Below the pieces are notes generated by a model. It made no database searches and had not been told where the DNA came from. It saw only the letters and a program-made list of their open reading frames with translations. The translations under genes and the position numbers were made by a program. From Euryarchaeota archaeon UBA258 (GTDB taxonomy: Archaea; Thermoplasmatota; Poseidoniia; Poseidoniales; Poseidoniaceae), in NCBI GenBank assembly GCA_002502605.1, contig DAPR01000039.1, forward strand, positions 645 to 24,902: DNA of 24,258 nt, read 5' to 3'. Positions 15,225 through 23,490 of the stretch are shown here, piece by piece. Positions within the stretch are counted from its first letter, which is position 1. Each line of letters opens with the position of its first letter.

Positions 15225-16139
15225 TCATCGATGACGAACGATGGGAAGTTCCCCTAACCTTGCCCACTCATTAAGGAGCAGGCTCTTTTGCTCATGGCGG
15301 GCAGCCTCTCTCCATCGCTTTCTCATCGTTCGCTCAACGGCTGGTCCAGCAGGAGGTGCTGAGAAACATTGCACATGAATGGGAGTTGCATCAAGAGGTA
15401 ATTCATCCCAGTGCACACCCCACAAGATCAACCAATCCGGTGGGGCCACTCCAAAGTCCGCAGGTGTATCCGCATCCTCAAGGGCAGCCTTCACCTCTGC
15501 TGGGTCAATTTCTCCAATGCACATTCTATGCAGAGCCATCGCAGTGCGTCGGACTTGATTCCAAAGGAACGCTTCGCCGACAATTTCGAATCCTACCACC
15601 CGCTTATCGACCACCCAAGGGGTGCAAGAATAAATCGTTCGAATGGGGTTCTTTCCTTCTTCAAGCCGAGCAAAATTCGTTGCATCATACGTTCCTTCAA
15701 ACATCTCCAACCAGTCGGTGAACACTTCGCCTGGGTGAGTCCAAAACTCGATGCCTTCAAGCCGGTAACGGTAAACCCGGTGAACGGCCATACGAGGGTT
15801 CCATGATTCATCGATTTCCTTCACATCGAGAAATGCGATGTCTTTTGGAAGCCTGTCATCAAGCGCCCGCACCATTTTTCGTGGCGTTAATGCTTGCCAT
15901 AATTCCCTTTTTATTCGAACTACACCGCCGTTCAATCTGACATGAACACCAGCATCGGTTCTGCTCGAGAGCACAAGGTTGTGTTGATCTTCTTCCGGGT
16001 CAAGCCACTTTAAGCTCCGAAACACCCGGATGAGTTCGCCTTGTACAGTTTTCACATCCGGTTGAATCTGACTGCCATGATAAGCATCGCCAAGATAGCC
16101 AATTCGAAAGGCAAGGCGAACGGTGGTGCCGTCCGCCAT
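15225..16139 (-). CDS. truA: TruA, tRNA pseudouridine synthase
   Basis: TruA isomerises uridines 38-40 in the tRNA anticodon stem. The 304-residue product has the catalytic motif SSRTDAGVHV with Asp62, RVYRYRLEG, NPIRTIYSCTPW and the family signature GEAFLWNQVRRTAMAL. A C-terminal basic extension (about residues 265-304, KRWREAARHEQK) is longer than the bacterial core. A strong ribosome site, GAGGTGA at 16144-16150, precedes the ATG and overlaps the stop codon of the TPR-like gene, so translation is probably coupled. Identity is secure; whether it acts at 38-40 or other archaeal sites is inferred from the family. Confidence 0.94.
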   Translation of the reverse strand: MADGTTVRLAFRIGYLGDAYHGSQIQPDVKTVQGELIRVFRSLKWLDPEEDQHNLVLSSRTDAGVHVRLNGGVVRIKRELWQALTPRKMVRALDDRLPKDIAFLDVKEIDESWNPRMAVHRVYRYRLEGIEFWTHPGEVFTDWLEMFEGTYDATNFARLEEGKNPIRTIYSCTPWVVDKRVVGFEIVGEAFLWNQVRRTAMALHRMCIGEIDPAEVKAALEDADTPADFGVAPPDWLILWGVHWDELPLDATPIHVQCFSAPPAGPAVERTMRKRWREAARHEQKSLLLNEWARLGELPIVRHR

Positions 16140-16148
16140 CTGCTCACC

Positions 16149-16670
16149 TCAAGCGTCTTCAGAGAGCATTTCAATGGCTTCTTCAGGAGAGTAACCGAGT
16201 CCACCAACAGCCCACATCAGGGCCTGCTTGAGCCAGGGTTGAACCATTGGGTTCTTCTTGGTAGGATCCATCACCTCGATGGCATCGACAATGTTTCGAC
16301 TTGCATTGAACAAGACTTCATCGGTCGGGATGTCATTTAGTTCGAGTTTCTTTGCATACCGTTGGAATTCTTTGACCGCGACAGGTATGCGTCGGCATTC
16401 AAGGGCAAAAGTGGCGAAATCAGCAATATATTCCTCGTTTTCCTCATCGAGTTGCATTGCTTTTTTGTACGCCATCATGATCTTTCCCCCGGGAATGATG
16501 TCGTCTTGAGCTTCCATGTTCTTCATGTTGGCAAATTCTGCATACATGTGGTGAACTTGTGCGTTTGTCTTATTGGTTGACATTTTTGCGTCCAGGTCTG
16601 CAATGGCACCATCGAGGTCGCCATTACGAAGCATTTCAATCGGGCCTTGGAGAAGTTCATCATCGCTCAT
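16149..16670 (-). CDS. TPR-like helical protein
   Basis: The 173-residue cytosolic product is almost all helical, with TPR-like spacing: MLRNGDLDGAIADLDA, VHHMYAEFANMKNM, IMMAYKKAMQLDEENEEYI and FATFALECRRIPVAVKEFQRY. The FQRYAK stretch and the acidic C terminus are consistent with a small adaptor. No enzyme motif is visible. The stop lies 9 bases before the truA ATG and overlaps its ribosome site, so the two are one transcript, but I know of no functional link. ATG at 16670 has AGGCGA about 6 bases ahead. Confidence 0.75.
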   Translation of the reverse strand: MSDDELLQGPIEMLRNGDLDGAIADLDAKMSTNKTNAQVHHMYAEFANMKNMEAQDDIIPGGKIMMAYKKAMQLDEENEEYIADFATFALECRRIPVAVKEFQRYAKKLELNDIPTDEVLFNASRNIVDAIEVMDPTKKNPMVQPWLKQALMWAVGGLGYSPEEAIEMLSEDA

Positions 16671-16734
16671 GGTTATCGCCTGTTTTGTTCGGGTGCGTTA
16701 GGGCTTTTGAATCACTCGTTTGAGCGTTTTCGAT

Positions 16735-17763
16735 TCAATCTTTGGAAGTGGTTTCAGAAATTGTTTTCTTCAAATCACTGAGGAGGTGGGATTGACTGTT
16801 TTTCTTGTGCATTTCATTCAACAATCCTTTGGCTTTTTCCCACTTTCGGATGTTGTACATGCAATGCTTTGGATCTGGACGTACGGTTCGGATGGTTCGT
16901 TGGTATGTCATGATGCCAATGAATGTTCGAATGAGGCCTTTGCCGGCTTTTTCGACTTTTGAATCGTTCGCATTTTCGCTTGTTCCTGGAATGCTATGCT
17001 TGACGACTGGAACGTTGCTTTCCTCGACAATGCCTACGCCGGAATCGGTCAACACCGTAACGGTCGCAAAACCAAGCAGGGTGCCGGTTGGAGATCGAGC
17101 AACGACAACTTCTGAGATGCGATCGAAAAGAATTCGGCGATGGGAGCGTGAAAGCAAAAAGCTGTGTTCAAAGATGATAGCGTCGCTGGTGATGGCGTAA
17201 TGGAAACTGCGTTGGTAGTAGTAAACTAAGGCCATGTACGCTGCAACAAATCCACCACCAAAGATGATGAAGTTGTAATTTGGTAGGTATCCGGTATTGC
17301 TGTCGTTCAACAGCCCGGTCATGGCGATTAAATCATCCAGCAAGACAAGGGTTGGTGCAAGCGAGACAATAAGGAGGCCAAAAGTCACCCATCGACCCGA
17401 TGTCGAGACGTTCATCAACCGATTCATCCAAGTGATGAACAACATGACTCCTGTCAGGCCAGCCGCACCGCTGGAGAAGAAGATGGTGGCGAGTAAGCCA
17501 ACAAAGAAACTCTCGTTGTCTTTCCCGGGTTCAAACTCAAAAACCAAGTGAATGGCGAGCACAAGAAGGCCAAGCATGTACAGGTTGAGGAATGCAAAGG
17601 TGCTCGGCCGCTTTGTGAGCAAGACTTCCTCGCCGGCAATCAAGCGGAATTTCTTCGACAACTTCTCTTGTTCTGCAGCCATTTCCGCCGCTTGAGATGC
17701 TATTGGATCGACAACCGTTTCTTCTTCGGGGGTCGCCCCGGCCTCTGTGGATTCTTCGCTCAT
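16735..17763 (-). CDS. Multi-pass membrane protein with bacterial PH domain (bPH2/DUF304-like)
   Basis: The 342-residue product begins with an acidic cytosolic segment, followed by about five hydrophobic segments. A PH-like beta module then appears: YAITSDAIIFEHSFLLSRSH, RRILFDRISEVVVARS and GFATVTVLTDSG, the pattern of YdbS/YdbT-type bPH2 domains. It ends with a basic helical region (about 275-342). Such proteins sit in membranes and have unknown binding partners. ATG at 17763 has GGAG 8 bases before it and a TATA-like CTTATTT about 37-43 bases upstream; the longer TTG start at 17796 has neither. Probably transcribed alone, 64 bases before the TPR-like gene. Confidence 0.8.
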   Translation of the reverse strand: MSEESTEAGATPEEETVVDPIASQAAEMAAEQEKLSKKFRLIAGEEVLLTKRPSTFAFLNLYMLGLLVLAIHLVFEFEPGKDNESFFVGLLATIFFSSGAAGLTGVMLFITWMNRLMNVSTSGRWVTFGLLIVSLAPTLVLLDDLIAMTGLLNDSNTGYLPNYNFIIFGGGFVAAYMALVYYYQRSFHYAITSDAIIFEHSFLLSRSHRRILFDRISEVVVARSPTGTLLGFATVTVLTDSGVGIVEESNVPVVKHSIPGTSENANDSKVEKAGKGLIRTFIGIMTYQRTIRTVRPDPKHCMYNIRKWEKAKGLLNEMHKKNSQSHLLSDLKKTISETTSKD

Positions 17764-17799
17764 AGCAATCGCTCCATTCGTTTGTGGCGCAGACAACCC

Positions 17800-17806
17800 A
17801 AATAAG
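17800..17806 (-). promoter_or_regulatory. Candidate box A for the PH-domain gene
   Basis: CTTATTT on the minus strand, 37-43 bases before the ATG at 17763, with purine-rich GGAAGGA directly upstream like a BRE. The distance equals that of the gltA TATA box. Sequence match is short, so support is modest. Confidence 0.35.
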
Positions 17807-17865
17807 TCCTTCCACGGTTGCGTCGAAAATGCATGGCCTCTCGGCTGTTTATCATGAATCGAAGT

Positions 17866-19071
17866 TCAGTGCAAAAAGCCCCAAGAATGTTCAGCATTGC
17901 CTCTCGCCCATGCATAGTCGGTTTCTTTTCGAACTCCATACTCGTCCATGATCCTTAATCGCTCGAGTTTCAGCGGATATTCATTGTATGTGAGGTGAGA
18001 GGTCATTCCTCCACGGGTTGGTTGATTGAAGGTCCAATGAGCGCGTTCGATTGCTTGAACTGTGAGTTCCATTGTTGTCCTGCCGTTCCACATTTTGATG
18101 TTGAACTTAGGCAAGGGTGCTCCTGGGTGGTGGGCATGTTTTCCTTCACTCATCTCCGAGCCCAATTTTTCAATCGTGATTCGATTGAACTTTTCACTCC
18201 GCTTGTGCTTGCCATCGTGGAAAAGACCGCCTTGGGAAAGCCCCAAATGGCCAAAATCTCGACGTTTCCACGGACGATTGTCCCTTGCTGTGACAGTAAA
18301 TGAGAGGTGAGGCATGAACCAGTCAATGTAGGACCCATCATCGAGGTGAAGAACACCCCAATACCACGGGACTGAAGGGGCTTGGACACTCACCTTTTGG
18401 AAGTATGCAGTTCCTTTTACGACTTCATCATCAAGGGTTCCTGAGGCCTTAGTGCCATGCAAACGTAGGATGTCATACCCCATGTTTCCAGCATAGGTTG
18501 CGGTTGCCTCCCTGGCCGTGGACATCGCTCCGTTCCAGGGGGTTAACTTGAGGCGCATTTCTTTGGGTACATTTGGATGGCTAGCCTCCTCATCGGTCGT
18601 TAGATTGAGCCAAAATTCACTCAAATCACTCTTCAGGCCCATGCTTAGATCCTCCTCCAAAAGCGGCACCACTGCTCCGCCACCCTTACCCGAATTAGGA
18701 TCGGCCGATGGCCACTTTGGGTGTGAATCTGGCATGGCGACAATTCGGCAAATCCGTTTGATCACCGGCTCATGCATTTGTGTTCCATCGAACCACCATG
18801 CACAAACCATGCCATCAAGGGCCATACCGTCGTGGTCGTCGAATCCTGGACGTCCTTGAGGGGTCCATGGAGTGCCACTGACTTCCACAAGAGGATTGTC
18901 TTTGGTCGACCACAGCACCATCAATTGGCGACCACTCGGCTTTCCATCAGGATCCTCGAGCATCACCAACCACCACCACCAATCCCATGTGAGATGGTGA
19001 AGAGGTGGCCTATTTTGTAGGGTCCACATCCCTGACAAATCACCAGCAAATGCAGTCATCTCATCGCTCAT
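17866..19071 (-). CDS. AttH/CrtC-like (lipocalin-type) protein of the ABC operon
   Basis: The 401-residue product lacks a signal peptide and is tryptophan rich. An N-terminal half with HHLTWDWWWWLVMLEDPDG and SGRQLMVLWSTK is reminiscent of the EWWY...G motif of AttH/CrtC proteins. The second half, with PWYWGVLHLDDGSYIDW and a final DEYG...YAWARGNAEHSWG segment, also fits that tandem beta-barrel family. CrtC members hydrate carotenoid end groups and others bind lipids; no carotenoid gene is nearby, so a substrate-binding or modifying role tied to the transporter is more likely. Its ATG overlaps the permease stop by 4 bases, making it the last gene of a five-gene operon. Assignment is tentative. 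Confidence 0.6.
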   Translation of the reverse strand: MSDEMTAFAGDLSGMWTLQNRPPLHHLTWDWWWWLVMLEDPDGKPSGRQLMVLWSTKDNPLVEVSGTPWTPQGRPGFDDHDGMALDGMVCAWWFDGTQMHEPVIKRICRIVAMPDSHPKWPSADPNSGKGGGAVVPLLEEDLSMGLKSDLSEFWLNLTTDEEASHPNVPKEMRLKLTPWNGAMSTAREATATYAGNMGYDILRLHGTKASGTLDDEVVKGTAYFQKVSVQAPSVPWYWGVLHLDDGSYIDWFMPHLSFTVTARDNRPWKRRDFGHLGLSQGGLFHDGKHKRSEKFNRITIEKLGSEMSEGKHAHHPGAPLPKFNIKMWNGRTTMELTVQAIERAHWTFNQPTRGGMTSHLTYNEYPLKLERLRIMDEYGVRKETDYAWARGNAEHSWGFLH

Positions 19072-20378
19072 TCAATTTCCTTCCCTTTGAAAATTGCGCC
19101 ACCAATAAACCACAAGACTGCGCCTTGAATCAACAAAACAATCGTGGCTATAATCGATGAAACCAAGCCTGTTGAACCAACACCTGGCCTAGAATAGAAG
19201 AAATCAAGCGCCAGAGCGCTGGTCTGAATCGATCCAAAGTCGTCGTTGAATGAGGTTCCTTGCAAGAGGAATAAGTCCATGTTCGGCCATACGAGCATGG
19301 CAGCAGAATCAACGATCATCAAGGCCCAACCAATCACGGAAAACCGTAAAATTGACGCATCAGGGGCACCCATCGATAACAGGCACATGCCAAGTTCCCA
19401 TGCTGCAAATGGGATGGCGAGAACGATTCCGTATCTCCACATGACGCCTAATGCGCAAAACAGCATGCCATAGACGAGTGATGCCATCATTGTTGCAAAA
19501 ACGATAGCAAGCCAAACGCCAAGGTCTGCAAATCTAAAGAAGCCTTCACTTGGACCCATGAAGCCAGAAATTAAGGCAAAGAGGAGGCCGATGCTGATGA
19601 AGTACGGCCAAACAATACCAAGATAGCCAAGAATTCGATACAGGAACACTTCCGTCCGAGCAATCGGCTTGGCCAACATAAAGTGCATCGTTCCTGCTGT
19701 CATTTCGTCACGAATCAATCCAGTGGCCAAGAACAATGGACAAAACAATCCGAGTAAGAGCACGAACCCCATTTTGCCCATGCCGAGCACAAAGGCCATG
19801 TGAGTTGCTTCCAATGCGTAGGCTGCATCATCAGGATCTTCGTCCACATTGATGTCGGGATTTGCACTCCATTCCCCGTTGAATCGGTTTTGGACAAGTA
19901 AAACATCGCACTCAATGTCGTTGTCATTTGTGTCTTTTCGCGATGATGTACCATCGTAATTGTAACAATCACCATCGTCATCAAATCCCGTGGATTGATA
20001 ATTTGAGGTTCCGTCAAAGACGATGTCGAAGCCATCTTCATCGATGTAATTTGATGCAGGCTCCGGGGCTATGGGTGGGTCGAGAAGTCCGGGGTGCGAA
20101 TCTGCCATGTAAGGGTCGGTGCCCCATTTGAGTTCTTGTCCCGTTGGATAGCCATCGTTGTCGAGGTCCAAGCTGTCACCGTCATTATCAACCGATTCAA
20201 AACCTGTTGCCATCACGTCGATGTAGATCAGCATCACAAGTGAAATGGCGACAAGGCCAACGCCAAGAACGACCCAAGTTGAGGTTTTGGTGCGGTATTG
20301 ACGCATCGTAAATTCTGTGATGGCAGCCGCCTTTCGGTCAAGGGCGCGATAAATCGTGTTGGGCTTCGATTCCATCAC
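19068..20378 (-). CDS. ABC-2 type permease with Asp-rich thrombospondin-type-3-like outer loop
   Basis: The 436-residue permease has a first membrane helix (about 35-56), an unusual loop of roughly 130 residues, then about five more helices. The segment LIRDEMTAGTMHFMLAKPIAR is the ABC-2 coupling region. The loop starts DNDGDSLDLDNDGYPTG, continues with GTDP and later FDDDGDCYNYDG, like the calcium-binding DxDxDG repeats of thrombospondin type 3 proteins. Cys138 and Cys157 could form a disulfide. The loop lies between helices 1 and 2, predicted outside the cell. GTG at 20378 overlaps the ATPase stop (GTGA), with GGAGGG 5 bases ahead; ATG at 20375 is equally possible. It works with the ATPase encoded just upstream. 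Confidence 0.85.
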   Translation of the reverse strand: MMESKPNTIYRALDRKAAAITEFTMRQYRTKTSTWVVLGVGLVAISLVMLIYIDVMATGFESVDNDGDSLDLDNDGYPTGQELKWGTDPYMADSHPGLLDPPIAPEPASNYIDEDGFDIVFDGTSNYQSTGFDDDGDCYNYDGTSSRKDTNDNDIECDVLLVQNRFNGEWSANPDINVDEDPDDAAYALEATHMAFVLGMGKMGFVLLLGLFCPLFLATGLIRDEMTAGTMHFMLAKPIARTEVFLYRILGYLGIVWPYFISIGLLFALISGFMGPSEGFFRFADLGVWLAIVFATMMASLVYGMLFCALGVMWRYGIVLAIPFAAWELGMCLLSMGAPDASILRFSVIGWALMIVDSAAMLVWPNMDLFLLQGTSFNDDFGSIQTSALALDFFYSRPGVGSTGLVSSIIATIVLLIQGAVLWFIGGAIFKGKEIE

Positions 20379-21367
20379 AACGTCCCTCCGCTGGTAAGAT
20401 AGCCAAGAATCGATGCTAAGTCATCATCCGGGTTATCGATGCTGTGGATTCGATGGTTGTTGTCAACGATCACCGAAGGGAGTTTTGCATGTATTGCACC
20501 CAAGTTATGAGTTTGAATTGAGAGGTTGTTCTTGGTTGGGAATGAAATACCTGAAACATCATCCAAATCGATGACATCCTTTGCTAATGCTTTGGCGTCG
20601 TCCGCTTCAATGGTGATGCGGTGAGGGATTTGGTCGAGTTTTTCACGTATGGCGTGAAGGTTACCGAGTGCTAAAAGTCGTCCATTGTGAAGGATGATAA
20701 TTTGCTCAGTGATTCGTTCGATTTCCTGAAGGATGTGGCTGCTGACGATGATGGTCCGCCCCATTCGTCCCAATTCACGAATGACATTCATGATGGTTGT
20801 TCTTGCCAATGGGTCACACCCTTGGAGTGGTTCATCCAAAATGATCAGTTCTGGATCGTTGACGAGAGCATGCGCAATTTTTGCTCGTTGTCTCATCCCC
20901 TTGGAGTATTGCCCAATTTTCTTGTGTGCAACATCAGCAAGCCCAACGAATTTCAACACTCGGTCCGCCTCAACCATCGCTTCTGCTCGGGTTAGGCCGT
21001 TTAGCCTCGCAAAAGTGGAGACGAATTGATGGGCCGTCATCCAGTCGTACATTTTCTCGTGTTCGGGTACAAACCCTACTCTGGCGTACGGTGCTGGGTT
21101 TTTCCACGGGTCGGTGCCAAATAAGCGAATCTTACCTTGACTTGGTTTGAGTTTACCCATGAGCAATTTGAACATGGTCGATTTACCTGCCCCGTTCATG
21201 CCAAGCACGCCTGTTACGCCGCCATTAAGGGCAAGTGTGATGTTCGAGAGTGCAAAGATTCGCCCGTATGATTTCGAAACGCCCTCAAGCAGAACAGCCG
21301 GTGCCGTTGTGTCTGGCCGCCATGCCTCAGTCTGGCCTTTCCCTTCTTGATCAAAATCTGGCATCAT
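20375..21367 (-). CDS. ABC transporter ATP-binding protein (second of two)
   Basis: The 330-residue ATPase shows Walker A GMNGAGKS (56-63), a Q-loop near VGFVPEHEKMYDW, signature YSKGMRQRAKIAHAL, Walker B LIILDEPLQGCDP and the switch His in VSSHILQEIE. The SKGMRQ signature is typical of ABC-2 exporters such as NatA/CcmA types. A C-terminal roughly 100-residue extension (after about 230) has an ACT-like alternation often seen in these subunits. ATG at 21367 sits 7 bases after GGAGGTGA, a near-perfect ribosome site, and overlaps the previous stop; the longer frame to 21520 is antisense-like filler inside the permease gene. Energises the following permease. Confidence 0.93.
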   Translation of the reverse strand: MMPDFDQEGKGQTEAWRPDTTAPAVLLEGVSKSYGRIFALSNITLALNGGVTGVLGMNGAGKSTMFKLLMGKLKPSQGKIRLFGTDPWKNPAPYARVGFVPEHEKMYDWMTAHQFVSTFARLNGLTRAEAMVEADRVLKFVGLADVAHKKIGQYSKGMRQRAKIAHALVNDPELIILDEPLQGCDPLARTTIMNVIRELGRMGRTIIVSSHILQEIERITEQIIILHNGRLLALGNLHAIREKLDQIPHRITIEADDAKALAKDVIDLDDVSGISFPTKNNLSIQTHNLGAIHAKLPSVIVDNNHRIHSIDNPDDDLASILGYLTSGGTL

Positions 21368-22407
21368 TCTCGAGTCACCTCCATCGATGATACTCGCGCA
21401 CTCAGTGTGTAGAGCGCTATGGCATTCATTGCAATCACGGAGGCCAACGACCACGTCCAAGAATATTGGTCGTAAGTGGGCTGGGTCCCAATCAGCGTTT
21501 GCCCAACATGCGCCATGCAATCATAGGGCGAAAGGAGGTAGAGAATCTCACGATCGAACAATGTTGAAACCAAAACAGCGAGCACTTTTGTTCCCAAGAC
21601 GATGGACAGAAGTCCAATTCCGGGGAAAAATTTACCCTTGGAAACACTTGACAAGGCTAGGCCTATGCTGGTGTAGGTGAACACAAGCATCACGCCCGAA
21701 AGGAAGGCTGCGAGAAACAAGGGGAAGGTATCCATAATCCAAGCCCAGCCGCGACCAAGGGCAATGATTTCAGCGAAGTAATACAAGGTCAGGCTAAGAA
21801 GCACGATGATGGATTGAATGACGGCAACGGAGATAAATTTCATTCCAACGTAATCGAATCGGGTGATCGGGCGAGAAAAGTAAAGCGCCGATGTGCCATG
21901 TTGCCTGTCTTCAGAAATGACGCTACCGACCAATAATGCGGCAATGATTGGGTAATAGAGGACATTTCTTGGAAAGAAACCAAGCACATGGCCGTACAAG
22001 TTATCCCTGCTGACCCCCCAAAGTTGGTGCAGTGTGCTTTCACCGATCAGACCTGAGATGAGCGTCAATCCAGCATTGCTCAATGAAGCAATGAACACGA
22101 CCAGAATAAACAGGCGCGTTGGCATGCCCCATGGGCGGTGTCCCTTCTTGAAAATTCCAAGCAAGTGATGGCGTAAAATCGCCCAGTTCCTCATCCATCG
22201 AGGGTTGAGTTCCCCGTTCCACGGTTTGTATTCTTGCGAGAAGATCTCTCCGCTAGCCGCTGGCGTGTTGGCCACTGGTGTGCTGAGGTCCTCATCGCCT
22301 GCTGTCGATCCCCAAGCAGCATCCATTCGCCCTTGGCCCGTGACTGGGGCAGCTGCGTCGAATTGGACAGGAGGTGCATCTTGGCCCAAAGGTGGCTCTT
22401 CAGTCAA
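21364..22407 (-). CDS. ABC-2 type permease (first of two)
   Basis: The 347-residue product begins with about 75 residues of acidic, Pro/Ala-rich cytosolic sequence. Six hydrophobic segments follow from about residue 98, and the ABC-2 coupling motif VGSVISEDRQHGTSALYFSRPITR. It forms the membrane channel for the ATPase encoded directly upstream. The start is TTG at 22407, which overlaps the ATPase stop as TTGA and has GGAGGTG 7 bases before it, so this rare start is well supported. Substrate cannot be read from sequence; the pairing of two related ATPase-permease modules suggests a heteromeric exporter. Confidence 0.88.
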   Translation of the reverse strand: MTEEPPLGQDAPPVQFDAAAPVTGQGRMDAAWGSTAGDEDLSTPVANTPAASGEIFSQEYKPWNGELNPRWMRNWAILRHHLLGIFKKGHRPWGMPTRLFILVVFIASLSNAGLTLISGLIGESTLHQLWGVSRDNLYGHVLGFFPRNVLYYPIIAALLVGSVISEDRQHGTSALYFSRPITRFDYVGMKFISVAVIQSIIVLLSLTLYYFAEIIALGRGWAWIMDTFPLFLAAFLSGVMLVFTYTSIGLALSSVSKGKFFPGIGLLSIVLGTKVLAVLVSTLFDREILYLLSPYDCMAHVGQTLIGTQPTYDQYSWTWSLASVIAMNAIALYTLSARVSSMEVTRE

Positions 22408-23411
22408 GCTCCGCCACCTCCCATGTGAGCGGGTGCGTCCACCTTTCGTGCAAGGGCGGGTGAGGCAAGCAAGTCTTCGCTTGACTTCACGTCATAGCCT
22501 AGGTTTTCCATGATGACCAAAAATAAGTCCTCAAGTGATGCTTCATATTCGTGCATTCGTCGAACTTGAGCGCCTGTTTCAGCAGCACACCTCAAGATCC
22601 GGGTTGACGTGTCCTCACCGGTGTGTGCGATTCGCATGACGCGACCTTCGCGTCGCACCGTGAGTCCATCTGCATGCAATGCCTGTTCGAGGCGAGTCGC
22701 CCCACCCCACACGTGAATCTCGATTTCACGGTCAATGGCTTTGAGATCTTCAATGGCGCCTTGGGCAGCAAGCTTCCCCTTGTGGAGAAGGACAATATTG
22801 TCGCACACTCGCTCCACGTCATCCATGAGATGGGACGCCATCAATACAGAGCGGTTTCCAGATTGAACGGTCGTTGTAAGGGTTTGAATCATGAATTCTC
22901 TGGCCTTTGCATCCAAACCGTTTGAGGGTTCATCAGCGATGATCAGTTCTGGGTCATGGATAAGGGCGCAGGCTAACTTTGTGGCTTGCTTCATGCCAGT
23001 GGAAAAACTCCCAATGTTACGGTATCGTTGCTCTCCAATGCCTACGTATTGAAGTGACTCGTGAGCGCGTGCGAGGGCGATGGTTGGATTCATACCCAAC
23101 AATTCACCAGAGTATCGAACTTGGTGGATTGCATCCATATCGGGGTTGAGTGCATCGTATTCAGGCATGTAACCAATTCGTGCTCGGATTGCATCGCCTT
23201 CGGTGCGGATATCATGCCCAAGAACAGTTCCCTCGCCCTCCGTGGCTTGGATCAAGCCAAGGATGGTTTTTAGGAAGGTCGATTTGCCAGCTCCGTTCGG
23301 TCCTAGGAGGCCAGTAGCACCCTTTTTGACAGCCAAATTTAGATTGTCAAGGGCCACATGAGGGCCGTACGATTTAGTGAGGTTTGTTGTTTTGATAATC
23401 AGTTCATCCAT
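22404..23411 (-). CDS. ABC transporter ATP-binding protein (first of two)
   Basis: The 335-residue ATPase has Walker A GPNGAGKS (37-44), a Q-loop around GYMPEYDALNPD, signature FSTGMKQATKLACAL, Walker B LIIADEPSNGLD and switch MASHLMDDVE. A roughly 120-residue C-terminal extension includes RRMHEYEASLEDLFLVIME, common in ABC-2 exporter ATPases. ATG at 23411 has a G-rich site (GAGGGGGG) 8-15 bases before it; TTG 23432 and ATG 23429 are longer options without family support. First gene of the operon; the 79 bases before it hold a candidate promoter. Confidence 0.92.
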   Translation of the reverse strand: MDELIIKTTNLTKSYGPHVALDNLNLAVKKGATGLLGPNGAGKSTFLKTILGLIQATEGEGTVLGHDIRTEGDAIRARIGYMPEYDALNPDMDAIHQVRYSGELLGMNPTIALARAHESLQYVGIGEQRYRNIGSFSTGMKQATKLACALIHDPELIIADEPSNGLDAKAREFMIQTLTTTVQSGNRSVLMASHLMDDVERVCDNIVLLHKGKLAAQGAIEDLKAIDREIEIHVWGGATRLEQALHADGLTVRREGRVMRIAHTGEDTSTRILRCAAETGAQVRRMHEYEASLEDLFLVIMENLGYDVKSSEDLLASPALARKVDAPAHMGGGGA

Positions 23412-23462
23412 ACCAAAAGCCCCCCTCATCAAAAACGACGTAAGCGACGGACCTTCAATGCT

Positions 23463-23486
23463 ACCACGTTTTGTGGTCGATTAAAG
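23463..23486 (-). promoter_or_regulatory. Candidate promoter/operator of the ABC operon
   Basis: CTTTAAT (23486-23480, minus strand) resembles an archaeal box A, and just downstream ACCAC GTTTT GTGGT (23463-23477) forms a 5-base-arm inverted repeat. It would sit between box A and the expected start of transcription, a repressor position. The arms are short, so this is weak. Confidence 0.3.
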
Positions 23487-23490
23487 TGGA

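Noticed and set aside
21368..21520. N-terminal extension of the second ABC ATPase
   Set aside because: It lies inside the permease gene and a strong GGAGGTGA site marks ATG 21367.
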